From positions 3,171,662 to 3,235,661 of the forward strand of contig NC_062256.1 in NCBI RefSeq assembly GCF_905475465.1: 64,000 nucleotides of DNA, in the 5' to 3' direction. The notes below the pieces were generated by a model, which saw only the letters and a list, made by a program, of their open reading frames with translations, searched no databases and was not told where the DNA came from. Shown here piece by piece: positions 52,319 through 63,947 of the stretch. The position numbers and the translations under genes were made by a program. How positions within the stretch are numbered: position 1 is the stretch's first letter; each line of letters starts with the position of its first letter. The DNA is from Pieris napi (Eukaryota; Arthropoda; Insecta; Lepidoptera; Pieridae).

Positions 52319-54104
52319 TGGCCTGAATGTAATCCTGATTATATAGCACTCGAATACAGGCAATTTTTTTACACCACAAATTTTCTGTTTTTTTTTTTAC
52401 AATTAGGCATTAATACTTCACCTTTCTGCCATGAACTTATATCGATATTAATTCTACTATAATCATCTCTTTGTTAACTAGTAATTTATTCGTCATTGTT
52501 AACTACATAGTATTAAGTCGGCTTCTTGTTAAACCCTCTAAATATCAATATGCCCACGTTTCGTAAACATATGTGTATACTTTTTAACATATGACAGCCC
52601 TTAGATACGGAAATATGAGCATAAAATATGTTAAAACGACCTTCGATTTTTTGTTCAGACAACGATTCGCTGAATAACTTTCAATAATTTCGATAAAATC
52701 TATATTTTTTATATGAAACTAACGTCCCAGCTGTGTTATACAGATAATTCATACTGTCGTGTGAGAATATAGAACTTTGCGTGTCTGTGGTCTAGAGATT
52801 CTGTTGACTAATTAAGACTAAAAGACTAAAGGTGACGCGCCTTGTTTGGTTTTTATTTGTCATTTGTCAGCCTTGCCTTGATAAGAAGATGAATAAAACA
52901 GACGCAACAATATGGCTGACCATGCCCCGTTACAATCCTTAAACATTCTTGTACACAGTAGGAACTATACAGGTCTGTTTGTTAGGTAATACTGAATAAA
53001 TCTTTAAATAAATAGCGCAATATAACGACAATGAGGCCATAGAGAAAACACAAATGTAGTATGACACATGAAAAGTTTGATTGACGGTTCTGACAGAGGT
53101 GCGGATGAGAATTTCGAAACTGACAACCCCATTCAGTGGAAATTTCCACGCATTAGAATGAAATATAAATTTTACTAAAATAAGACCAAGAGTTAACTGT
53201 AAAATAATGGAAACGGCACCCCGTAATTCATATATGTAAATTTATTTCTGATTTGACACTGTTTTCATCACCGTTAGTAACGGCGGCGCCATTTTGTGAA
53301 AGTGAAATCGGATACGTGTACCTGCAAATTACTTATTAGATTTTCAATTAACTGCCGAATCTTTCGTTTTTTTATCCGTTTTGTTATCTAATTCATTTAA
53401 TCAGTTGTAATTAGATTTCAATACGCCAAGCTGTGACTAAAAAGATCATTCACTAGCCCAAATCGTTCTAAATATATTAGCGGTGGCCTTGGGTTTCACC
53501 CACCCTTACTGGTACCAATAAAAACCAAACAAAAAAAAATATTTCTATTGAATCCTGTAGTTTCTAAGATCAATACGTTGAATCAAACAATCTTTGTGCT
53601 TTATTATATTAGTAAACATTAGTAAATACTTACAATCGGAAAAGTTTAATATTGCATACATTTATTTGATTTTAATATTTTTAATTTTTAGTACAGAACA
53701 TAAGCATTAGGTATAATTCTTTGACAACCTTGTACAACCTGGACAAAGTAAGCTGGATAAAAAAATCTCAAATTTATTTTTAAATCGAATCAACATATTT
53801 CCAATGATTTTTAATTATACTTTTTCTACGCAAGAGTCGAAGCAGTTGAAGCAGAACCTCGATACGACACAAGTTTGCCCATTTTTGCTAAAAAAAACAC
53901 CTTTTGTGACTACTCCTCTCTTTAACTCTCCTTAAGCTACAGCCAGCACTAGTGGGCCCCATCGAAACAACGTTCAGTTTTGAGGTCTTTCAGAAGGAAA
54001 CGCTAAATTACCCTAAAAGAAGCTTGGTGAAAAATTATTATTATCACTTGTAAATATGTATAAAGCGCAAATTCGGCCACCATGGAGAGTATTCAGAGGA
54101 GTTG
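52319..54104. other. long stretch without a supported gene
   Basis: AT-rich. A short ATG-to-donor frame at 52912-52985 was considered and rejected. 53270-53330 is locally GC-richer (AACGGCGGCGCCATTTTGTG) and could be a promoter or 5' UTR of an unseen transcript, but nothing supports a gene. Confidence 0.35.
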
Positions 54105-54360
54105 TTTGGATTTATACCTCCAGCGAAGTTTCATCATCGGACGTCGAGGCACAATATGAAATTCCCCTCATATCACCCCGACGTCCGTCGGTCCACAACT
54201 AAGGGTTTTTTTTTTCGAACCAGCTGCCACTAGTGGTATTTCCAAACCAATAGGGTCCTTCAAGAAAATAGCTTACTTTTAAAAAGGCCAGCAACTCACG
54301 CGCGTGCCATGAGAGTGTCCATGTACGGCCGTATCCTTTAACATCAGATGAGCCTCAAAA
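54105..54360 (+). mobile_element. LINE tail family A copy
   Basis: TTTCATCATCGGACGTCGAG at the start and TTTAACATCAGATGAGCCTC at the end; eroded coding between. Confidence 0.75.
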
Positions 54361-54785
54361 GCAGTTTTGGTTTGAGCATAATACATGTTAAGCTGTTGCT
54401 TTAGACTGTTTCGTTGGAAAAGTATTAACCAATTATCAGTATATTCGTTATAATACTCATGCTATCCTCGACTTTTATATGTATAAAAATCAAATCAATA
54501 TTATACATATCAGTAAATACAAAATTGAATATGATATAATATTAAAACCATCTTAAATGACCATCTCAAAAAACCATGAATAAAAACATTTTCATTTATT
54601 TAAAATATCAGTAGGTGAAAAACAAATTTCTGCTACGCGTATCCGATTTCGATCGAATCTCCACATCCAATATGCATTAAGCATCTGCGTCAGATGAATT
54701 TGAATTATTTATATTATTTCAAATTCGCTTCAACTCAAAATAATAATATACAGTTAAAACGCCTCAATATAATTACACAAGAAGT
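54361..54785. other. no gene seen
   Basis: AT-rich; no recognised element. Confidence 0.4.
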
Positions 54786-55020
54786 GTATTTTTAAGCACG
54801 CTGGAGTTTCACTCCTTCCTTGTTGACATCCCCAGTTGCCGCTCTGCACGTTTTGGTTCTTCGTTCCTTATAAAAACAGCAAAGAAGTGGAACTTCTTTT
54901 TACCTTTCCATCTTCCCATTATCCTAATGTGGGTTCATTTAAGCGGCGAATTAATAGGCATCTATTGGACAGGCGCGGCGGTCCGTCCAATAGGCCACAA
55001 CTTTGTGTGGTGGGATTGTG
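54786..55020 (+). pseudogene. non-LTR retrotransposon C-terminus, frameshifted
   Basis: Peptides in shifting frames include LPFHLPIIL and SFKRRINRHLLDRR, the 'W..LP..VFP..Y....FK..VN.(Y/H)L...R' end of a LINE ORF2. Confidence 0.6.
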
Positions 55021-55739
55021 GTAAAAGTCTCTCCAGTTCTGTATTAAAAAAAAAATATTATCATCGTTTTATATTCATTCAAAAAATTGTATTTTTTATC
55101 CGGCAAACGAGCCTAGTCATCGCAGCTCATGGTCAGCCATTTTTGTGGATGCATTGCCGGCCTTTGAGGGAGTATACTCTTACTTTGAACAATTGAAGGT
55201 CTTATCTCTCAGTTAATACCCCCACCAGGAGGGAGGTAGACCAGTTCGGGAAGCTGTAAGTTTCGTTTTATGGAAGCACTTCATCGGGATCCTTTATAAC
55301 CATTGTGTGAGCCCAGATTTTATAAAGTTCTAGCTTAAGACGGGAACCTCTTTCCAAGAATGACCAAACCATGGCTGAGACTTATGAATGGGAACCACAG
55401 AGTACGGTAGACTTCCATAGCTTGTAGCATCACATCGGCGATAGACCCAGCGCTGGCATCAGAATTTCTGCTTGAAGCAGAGTTGTGACATTGGATATGC
55501 TGCAAAGAAATGACGCAATTCATACCAATTGGCCGATTTGTTATGGCAGGTCATACAGGCATACGACGGCATGTCTTGCATTCTTTTTATCACCTCAACC
55601 GCGGAATGCAACTTGCATCCAGCCAGCTCAAGGCTGTGTCAACCACCAGAAGTCTGTCTAAGCATACCACAGGGCTCCATATAACCAATAGAGTCCAACT
55701 TAGTGGTGAAATATAATAAAAGTGTTGTTATGAGACAAA
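55021..55739. other. unclassified, moderately GC-rich sequence
   Basis: 55130-55700 is less AT-rich than its surroundings and open in short frames on both strands (for example 55335-55523 minus). No motif was recognised; a decayed retroelement is likeliest. Confidence 0.35.
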
Positions 55740-55890
55740 TTATATGACAGTTCTCAAAAAAGAGCGTACCAATTCTTTAAAGGCCGGCAACGTACTTGCG
55801 ATCCCTCTGGAAATGTGAGTGTCCAAAGGTGGCGGTATCATTTAACATCAGGTGAGCCTCCTGCCCGTTTGCCCCTTGCTCGTTTGCGTT
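55740..55890 (+). mobile_element. LINE tail family A copy
   Basis: AAAAGAGCGTACCAATTCTT, AAGGCCGGCAACG and AACATCAGGTGAGCCTCCTG. Confidence 0.8.
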
Positions 55891-56319
55891 TCGTTGCGTT
55901 TGGATTTTCCGAAATCTTCGTGGTGAAAGTAATACTATTTAAAATGAAAGCCGATCGTATTACTAGCCCAGCTAACTATGTTTTACCGGTGGAAGGGGGA
56001 AAAGCGTTTATATATTATATATAATAATAATAATAATAATTTATTGCAAGAATATGGTACAAAAATGTGTCAGGTGGTACAGTCAAAAGTTCGCATATTC
56101 TGCCACACACAATGGCGCGCAAATTTGTATTTAAAGGAATTTTACATTTTACATTATTAGTCATATGAATTGGTCAGTTTTTATATTATTTGTATCATTA
56201 TATTATTGTACATATCATAATATCATACGTTATTAAATTTATGTTCTAAATATTCAGTTACGCTATAGAAGCACCTTGACTTCAAAAACCTAATTTAACC
56301 TAGATTCATATCCAAAATA

Positions 56320-56575
56320 AAAAAAACAACTATAAATATAACCAAAAAAATATGGATAGAAGAAATAGAAGCGGTAGCAGGCGAATGGAGAAAGAGAGCC
56401 ATAGGCAGAGTTAGTTGGAAAAAGCTGGAGGAGGCCTTGAAGGGGTTCCGATCGATGGTACTGACGGTAGCTAGGAGAACAAGATAAAAATAATGTATAA
56501 AATGTAAAAAATCTAAGCTGTGTATTCTAATTTTTTGTCATGATTGGAAATTAAACGGACTTTATTATTTTTATT
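56320..56575 (+). pseudogene. LINE C-terminus and 3' tail
   Basis: Encodes WIEEIEAVAGEWRKRAIGRV, SWKKLEEA and a stop at about 56485, like the RTE-type end 'W.(D/E)D(I/L)...AG..W...A.(D/G)R..W..L.EA'. An A/T-rich tail ending TTATTATTTTTATTATTAT follows. Confidence 0.6.
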
Positions 56576-56817
56576 ATTATAGCCAATTCATAATTAATTT
56601 GGCAATAATAATACATTTTTGGTGTGGTACACTCATCGCTTATTCTAAGTTTCGTACAATCGGTGAAACTGTTTCAGAGGAGATTGTTTAAAAATACTAT
56701 GACACGAGACATTTATTATCTCTCTAAAAAAGAGATATTATATAACAAATATTTTTTAATTTTCCTGTTTTATATTGATAATGATGATATTAAATCCACG
56801 CGGGCGAAACTTAGTCA

Positions 56818-56957
56818 CCATCACGATGTTTTCCATCACCGTACGAGCGGGTGATAAATGCGCACATAGAAATAGTCCATTGGTGTACAGTCGGGGATCG
56901 AACCTACGACCTCAGAGATGAGAATCGCACGCTGAAGCCACTAGGCCAACACTGCTC
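56818..56957 (-). mobile_element. SINE family 1, 3'-truncated copy
   Basis: Only the pol III head half: CACGATGTTTTCCATCACCG to GCCACTAGGCCAACACTGCTC. Confidence 0.78.
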
Positions 56958-57139
56958 TTAGGTGCCATGCTTATACAACTTCTTAGGCCTCAAATATCTG
57001 CATCTGTTTGCAAGTTATTCTGTGTGCTAAATACAAATTTTACTCACATTTTTAATCTCAAATAGTAACTAAGTAATTAACATCACATAATATGTACAAT
57101 ATGTATATGATTTGAAATAAATGTTTTATTCTATTTTTT

Positions 57140-57260
57140 TTAATAGAACATACGGGCTTATCTGGTGTTAAGTAATAGACACTTGCATTGCCAAAGGGCT
57201 CGAAAGTGTCCGGCCTTTTAGGAATTTAAACGCTCTTTGCTTTTCGTTGGACCCTACGAA
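57140..57260 (-). mobile_element. LINE tail family A fragment
   Basis: Plus strand CTTATCTGGTGTTAAGTAAT, then GAAAGTGTCCGGCCTTTTAG; eroded. Confidence 0.55.
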
Positions 57261-57367
57261 CCCAATAATCAATCCACAATCTCAGATTGAGACAATCAGA
57301 CAGTGACAGTTGTGGATATGCTTTGGCATTAAAATCAAAAACGGAATACACAATTACTTATACATAC

Positions 57368-57590
57368 ACTAGTGGACCCGACAGACGTTGTCCTGCATGA
57401 TATTTCAAGCAATTAGTAAAGCAAAGTATAAAAGTACCGACTGCAGCGCCATCTGGCAGGCTGATTTGTGAATCTAAACCATTCCCAGATCCCCTTGAAC
57501 ACACACAAAAAATTTCATCAAAATCGGTCCAGTCGTTTGAGAGAAGTTCAGTGACATACACACTCACAGAAGAATTATATATATAATGAT
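57368..57590 (-). mobile_element. non-autonomous Helitron-like element H2 copy
   Basis: Plus strand begins A|CTAGTGGACCCGACAGACG and ends TCACAGAAGAATTATATATA; same family as 8068-8290. Confidence 0.7.
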
Positions 57591-57981
57591 TAGTTATGAT
57601 TAATGAAACGTTAAAGACATAAAATTACATTTAATAAATATTTTATTTACAATCAAGTATACAGTATTTACAATTTTCTTAACCTATAAAGTAATAATGA
57701 AAATTATTAAAAAAAATCAAAACAAATTTAAAAAGTTTGGTCCCCGTGGTAGTGTACCTTTAACGCTGGCAGCATTTCCTCGCAGTAAAAAAAATACATT
57801 TTTGATAAATATCATAATAGACGTTAAGTTATTTGAAAAAGGAATTCGGACAATAAACAATAGTATTGATAATTTTTATAACTTGATAGGCCAGTAGAGT
57901 TTCAGAATTCCGCAACTTTACGATTTGAAGCAACGCATCGTTTATTATGTCAGTTAATACTCTAACAAGCCAGTTGTTATT
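57591..57981. other. no gene seen
   Basis: AT-rich. Contains a LINE-3'-UTR-like stretch near 57655-57700, and an open frame at 57697-57897 judged chance. Confidence 0.4.
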
Positions 57982-58381
57982 CTATAGTCGAATTTTTAAT
58001 TAGACGAAGTCAACTGACGTTTACGGTGTTGTCAGTTTTTAATGAAATAAAAATAGTGTTGTGACAAAGTAAAAACCCGTGAATTAATGATCGGTGATGG
58101 CACTAGTCGCCGCGCCGCGCTTTGTAATAAGACGTCAAAAAACTGATTGTAGTTACATAGTACTAGTACCTAACTTATATCAGAGCACTTTTATACAATT
58201 TTGAAATAGAAATAATATTCTTTTATTGTTTGAAATGATTGACTATTCACACTCATTGTTCATTCATCTGATTGAACAAGAACTGTACGCATCACTATTA
58301 CTTTAAATATGGCAACATTATTTTACAAAGTGACATTAGCTACTGTCAGTTGGCTTCGTCTAATTAAAAATACGACTATAG
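57982..58381. mobile_element. 400 bp MITE with CTATAGTCG ends
   Basis: TIRs CTATAGTCGAATTTTTAATT, AGACGAAGTCAACTGAC and their complements (GTCAGTTGGCTTCGTCTAAT, ATTAAAAATACGACTATAG). The interior includes a GC-rich TAGTCGCCGCGCCGCGC island. Confidence 0.75.
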
Positions 58382-59003
58382 TAAAATACGCTAGGTTTTG
58401 ATAAATTTTAAAATCGTACGCACGTCAAGCCACCGGGACACGAAAAGGCTAACGCTTTCCAGAGGGATGCCATCGGGGGGATTGGGACGCGATTGGGACC
58501 AGGCGTAACCATATTCCTAGTTGCAACGGCTGACACAAGACGATCTCTCGAGACTCATCTGGAACAAACGCTATGTCACAAAAATGTCTGTCAAATGGCG
58601 TTTCGCACTCCTCATGTTGCAGATCCTGACTGGCGACAAGGCTTTTGGACACTATTTACATATTCAAACCAAAAACAAGCATCGCGACTGAAGAGATCCT
58701 GACCGAACGGTGGTTCATTTACTCGCAAAAGCGGTCTGGAGCTCGAGACTGGCATGAGGGTATGGGATAGTAGCCATGCTGGAGTATAGGTCGTAGCTGG
58801 AAAAATGCGATAAAATGAGAGGCACTAAAGGTGACGGGTGTCCCGCCCAGCATCAACATAAGGATATTTCCGGGGCAGTCCTCGCCCAGGTCTGGCGGGA
58901 GACGCCAAGCTAAAAAGTCCTTTTCTGGAAAAGTGAAGGATAGATACTCTCCTGCTGTTTATCTTCTCTGCCTGATCGCGTGGTTAATTGGCTCATAATC
59001 TTT
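58382..59003. other. unclassified GC-richer stretch, probable retroelement debris
   Basis: 58430-58975 is distinctly GC-richer than its flanks and open in short frames (58449-58652 minus, 58493-58702 plus). No motif matched a family I know. Could be LTR or LINE debris. Confidence 0.35.
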
Positions 59004-59218
59004 ATATATATAATTCTTCTGTGAGTGTGTATGTCACTGAACTTCTCTCAAACGAATGGACCGATTTTGATGAAATTTTTTGTGTGTGTTCAAGGGGATC
59101 TGGGAATGGTTTAGATTAAATCAGCCCGCTAGATGGCGCTGCAGTCGGTACTTTCATACTTTGCTTTACTAATTTCTTGAAATATCATGCAGGACAACGT
59201 CTGTCGGGTCCACTAGTC
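59004..59218 (+). mobile_element. non-autonomous Helitron-like element H2, forward copy
   Basis: TCTTTATATATATAATTCTT to GGACAACGTCTGTCGGGTCC (a GGAC..GTCC hairpin), then ACTAG|T. This copy defines the 5' TC and 3' hairpin plus CTAG of the family. Confidence 0.75.
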
Positions 59219-59420
59219 TCTATATATAGATAGTGTCACACTGTTCGTTCCCATACTCCTCCGAAACGGCTTGAGTGATTCTTATGAAATTTTTTATGCA
59301 TATTAAGTAAGTCTGAGAATCGGCTATTTCAGACCCCTAAGTGATAAGGGGTGTCCACGGGTTCAAGGGTTTTTTTTATGATACAACATACAAAAATACA
59401 TACAACCCCTAATTTTCACC
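59219..59420 (+). mobile_element. possible second Helitron-like element directly downstream
   Basis: Starts TCTCTATATATAGATAGTGT right after the H2 CTAG and continues CCGAAACGGCTTGAGTGATT, typical of these families. The 3' end is not recognised. Confidence 0.45.
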
Positions 59421-61841
59421 CATCTACAATCAACAACTATTGTTTATTATTTAGATATTACGTAGATAGTTATTTCTTTTGAACTAAAAACATGTTTCCT
59501 AAAAAACATGGCAAAACAACGTTAAAAATGGTTCTATTTAAAAATAGATAAATAAGCCTAATTGAGTATCAAACATATTGATAAATCGATTTCTATGAAA
59601 TTTGCGATAGAAGAAATAAAGCATATTTGCTTAATAGAATTTATTCAATTGAAATTGTTATTGTAAACTGCGCAACTAATTGTAATATAAAAACGTATAG
59701 AAACCTTTTAACCATAAGTAAGTTCAGTTTCAGGAGCTTACAGCTTATATCGATACAGACACAAATATTGAAAACATTTTTTAAATACATATAATACAGA
59801 AGATTTATTTGTAATCAGATAAAACATTATTGATATAAAATTGTTCACTAAAGATGTAACAATAATAATTTTGTGTTCGCTAAAATTGAACGCATTTAAT
59901 ACAAGCAAAAAATTGTTTTCGACCGTAATTTTTATCAGAAGACCAAATCTTATAAATTTGAAATAAGAACATAAAATTTCGCCCCCATACATTAATAGGT
60001 AATTCTCGAATTTAAAATGTAAATATAAGTCGGGAACAACACTGAATAACATCAGTGCGCGTACAATATTTGCTCTGTAGCATCGTGTTTGTCTTTGGGT
60101 AAGTTTTTCTGTAGTCTATGGGTTTTGGGAAATTTGAAAAAGGAATTCGGTCAAATAGCAGCAATAGTTAATATTCAGAACTTGGCCACACTTTTCAATG
60201 TCGGAAAACTTTATCTTCTCAGACGCCATTGTTTGACTAACATGAAATCGGTTATATATATTTTAATATGTTATAATCAATGATATTATTATTTCTAAGC
60301 TATTGATTATGGTTTTAGTCATTATTATAACCAAAAATAAACAACGCACGTGGGTTGTTCATATATACTAACATACTTGCCATACTTACAAAGATATTGT
60401 ACAAGAATTAAAAATTATTTATACACAGTTTAAACCATAATTTTCTGTCAATTCTGATAAAATGTTGTTCGAGCGTCTTAAATATTTATAAAACATGTTT
60501 TTTCTCTTTAAAAAAGTATGTAAACATCTTTCCGTCCTTAAAATAATCAAAGCAACTTACATTCCATACTATATTTCTCTCGAAAGCTTGCAAATTATAA
60601 TCGCCCATAATATCATCAATCAATATGTTTCATAAACCGTGGGTTATAGCATAATTGAATAGCTAAAGTATAGAGCTATCTTTATTGCCAACAATTGTTG
60701 ATTGAAAAATGTTCTGAAATGTTCTCGAAGACCTCCTATCAATCGAAGTTTACTTTAATATAATTGTATAATGTATACATATATATATATCATGGACATG
60801 TGTGGGAGTAACTGTGCGTCTGTGTGTAATTAACTTTTTAATTAATCCCTGAATATACTCTGTAGTACTTTGCCATCCTGAGCGGCTTCGTTGAGAATAG
60901 GTAGATTGTTTTTTTTTTATTATTCCGTCTTTCAGCCGTAATATTGCGCTCTTTCGTTCATTCCTCAAAAATGTATCACAATCATTCAACTAGGGATTGC
61001 CTTATGAAACACAATGTGTAGTAGGTATTAATTTATGATATCAAAATATCATTTGTAGCGACACCTAGAATTAGTACGATGACGTCACATCCTGTACCGC
61101 ACTCACGAAATTATTCCGACTGCTACGGGTACTCTCGACCTGAGCTAGGTTTCGGGTCAGTCAGTACACTGCTCTAGGATCAAAGACAAAAGTCAAATCA
61201 TTAAAAATATAAAAAAATGACTCTAGTTGCCTTTAGTAGTTACCTTTTGGGAGGGCAAAATGCAGTTTCATACGGAGAAGAATGGGCAAGAAACGGCATA
61301 CCTACTTACTCTTTTAAAACAGTTATTGCAATATTTTGTATACATTGATTTGACAACTATATGTGAATATATACCAATACTTCCTACTTTCAGTTCAGAA
61401 CACCTTTCTTCCTCCACTCATCTGAAATTATCATTAATTGTACACTTATGATCATAAAACAATGCGTAGAACGTACGAGAACAACTGGCACTCTTAAATG
61501 GCCAAGGTTTTTCTTAGATTCTTATACAAGATAAACAAGTCCATTACGACATTAATAAATTATACGCAGTTACATTTAGTCCATGATTTTCTTTGGATTT
61601 GCTGTTTACTATTATTTTTAACCCAAAAAGGGGGTAAATTCCCCACGCTTGTCACAGACTGAGAGTCATATGACTCTATGGTATTTAGCTAAACTAATGT
61701 ACGAATAGCTAACACCAACAGGTTTTTGTTCGATCTACTTCTCTCAAAATCCGTAGCGATACTCTTTATTGGAATCGCAATTATCAGTATCGCCATAGAA
61801 GGTCCAGCAAGGGATCTGATTGATGGTTTTTAGTTAAGGGA
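59421..61841. other. long AT-rich stretch without recognisable gene or repeat
   Basis: No exon supported. A GGGTCAGTCAGTAC initiator-like word near 61155-61166 is close to a GATGACGTCAC CRE-like site (61079-61089). It could mark a promoter of the gene starting at 63948, but no donor connects them. This is speculation. Confidence 0.35.
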
Positions 61842-62185
61842 GGGAAACTTCTTTCGAAAACTAATTATTAAGTCTTGTTCATATTTATACAAATCTAAAA
61901 CTTAAGATTTCCGAGACTTAGAGGGAGAGAAAAAGGAAGCTATGTTAGGAATTTGATTATCATGATTAAAAGTGTCGAAAATTAATACAAATTAAATTAA
62001 ATATAAAATACTAATATTTCATAAATTCTCTTTACGAAATTTTAATTTTAAAAATAGAATTTCTATATATTCGCCCTTCTCACTCTCTCTCAATCGCTCT
62101 CTCGCTTTTCTTCGATAAAAACGCTGCACATCTTCGTGACGTTTCCGTAAAAAATTCCCTCATGCGCCTAAAGAAGTTTCACTTC
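61842..62185. mobile_element. MITE family M2 copy
   Basis: Eroded left end GGAAACTTCTTTCG, intact right end CCTAAAGAAGTTTCACTTC. Interior CCCTTCTCACTCTCTCTCAA. Confidence 0.75.
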
Positions 62186-62366
62186 AAAAACTTCGATTAA
62201 TAATTCTAGAACATAAATACTAATACTTCATAAATTCTGTTTACGAAATTTGAATTTTAAAAATAGAATTTCTATATATTCGCCCTTCTCACTCTCTCTC
62301 AATCGCTCTCTCGCTTTTCTTCGATAAAAACGCTGCACATCTTCGTGACGTTTCCGTAAAAATTTA
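62005..62366. repeat. tandem partial duplication of the M2 interior
   Basis: 62005-62155 and 62214-62366 carry the same block, from AAATACTAATA(T/C)TTCATAAA through GCTGCACATCTTCGTGACGT to TTTCCGTAAAAA. The repeat period is about 209 bases, and few differences are visible. Confidence 0.85.
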
Positions 62367-62604
62367 CCTAATATAAATAATTCTAGAACACGGATATGTC
62401 AATAAAATTGTCCCATATAAAAATGCTTGCATTACAAGGCCAGGGTAATATAAGACATGCATATTGAATTACTGCTTAGTTCGATTCGTGGAAAAATGTG
62501 CGTAATTCTGGGAAACGGCTTTACACGTTTTAAAACATTGTTTAACATTCGGTTTTACTCGGGATTACTCATTACCTCATACACTACCATTGTAACTATT
62601 CCAA

Positions 62605-62925
62605 GTACTTCAGGAAAAGAGCGTACCAATTCTGAAAATGCCGGTACAGATACCGGCAAACATCTTGATAAAATGTCCTTGCCTGCGCAGAAGCGATTTT
62701 TAGGTATCACTGGGAGGTGGGCTGCGGTGTGAAGTGTCGATCGCGTGATTGGTAAATCAGTTGACGTTTCTGTCCTGCGATGCGCAAACTTTCCCTCATT
62801 TCTTTCCCTTGTTAAATGCTCAAGAAGTTTGCCGGTATCTGTACTTACTAGCCTTCTGGTATTGAGAGTCCATGGACTCTATCATCTAACATCACGTGAG
62901 CCTCCTGTCCGTTTGCTGTTAAAAA
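62605..62925 (+). mobile_element. LINE tail family A copy split by a MITE
   Basis: AAAAGAGCGTACCAATTCTG at 62617, then after the insertion CTTCTGGTATTGAGAGTCCA and AACATCACGTGAGCCTCCTG. Confidence 0.75.
62645..62843. mobile_element. 199 bp MITE with TACAGATACCGGCAAAC ends
   Basis: TACAGATACCGGCAAACATC and its partner AAGTTTGCCGGTATCTGTA are perfect inverted ends of about 17 bases, then near-complementary (TTGA/TCAA). Inserted within the LINE tail. Confidence 0.75.
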
Positions 62926-63050
62926 AGGCAGTATCATAACATAAACATTGCAACCAATAATTAAGTAAGTAAGTGAGTGCTCCTAATTCTGATGGAAATT
63001 AAGCTTTTTGAAGCATTGAAAGGCCAGCCCCGATTGCTTTGTTTTATTTA
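62926..63050. other. no feature seen
   Basis: Short spacer between LINE tail and SINE. Confidence 0.4.
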
Positions 63051-63256
63051 GAGCAGTGTTGGCCCAGTCTTCTGCGTGCGACCCTTATCCCTGGGGTCGT
63101 AGTTTCTCATCCTGACTGTGCACCATCTTTCGCTCGTACTGTGGTGGAAAACATCGTAACCAAACCAACCTAATGTCAAGTGCAGAAGGTTGATCACCTA
63201 CTTGACTATTATGATGAACAGACAGAAATCTGAGGGCAACCAAGGGCTGTAGCTGG
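63051..63256 (+). mobile_element. SINE family 1, eroded copy
   Basis: GAGCAGTGTTGGCCCAGTCT head, GTGGAAAACATCGTAACCAA body and AAGGGCTGTAGCTGG end. Confidence 0.72.
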
Positions 63257-63947
63257 TTTCTTTAATTTTTATGTTATGTAACAAAATGTTGAGCTCATAA
63301 TAACGAGGTGGTACTTCCCTTGCTCTAGTAGAGCAGCGAAGAAAGAGGAGATGCTATATATTCAGCCATAGGCACCAAAATTTTAATTTATTATATTTAC
63401 AGATTCAGTTTTTAGTTATAAATTTTAATTGTATTATTATATTCTCCAAAATTGCGTTAAATAAAATTAATATTTATATATATTTTAGTATAGTGGAAGT
63501 AATAAGTAGGTCAAATTGTAAAACAATGATTGATTTAATATCCAGTTACATAAGTATTCTATATTCTAAGTATGAATACAATTTTAATTTTATCAACATT
63601 TATTTAATGTTAGACACATATTATATCGTGTTTTAAATTAACATTTTTGTTTATCTGTTAATTATCATTGTCATCATTCACGTAACGAATAATATATGTA
63701 CGATACACGAGAATTTAAATTATGTACTGGTTTTAATTGGGAAAAAGTGTACATATAAAATACATGAGGTGATTTCTGCGGGAAATGTTTCTTTCTATAT
63801 CGGAAAATTAGATACTTTTTCCGATTATAAAATTATCTTATCAAATTTCGCATAATTTAACAAGGAAAACAAAATTGTATAACTACAATCGTAGGTAATG
63901 CAAACGCTTAAATATTTATAATATTTTTTATTGTCCACAGATTCAAA

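Noticed and set aside
52912..52985. ATGGCTGACCATGCCCCG frame ending at a GTAATA donor, looking like a short first exon
   Set aside because: No signal peptide, motif or partner exon. The sequence resembles a dispersed repeat ending in AATAAA tails, so I do not call a gene.
59738..60052. 104-codon minus-strand frame rich in Phe, Leu, Ile and Tyr
   Set aside because: Composition is what AT-rich DNA gives by chance; no motif, promoter or neighbour supports it.
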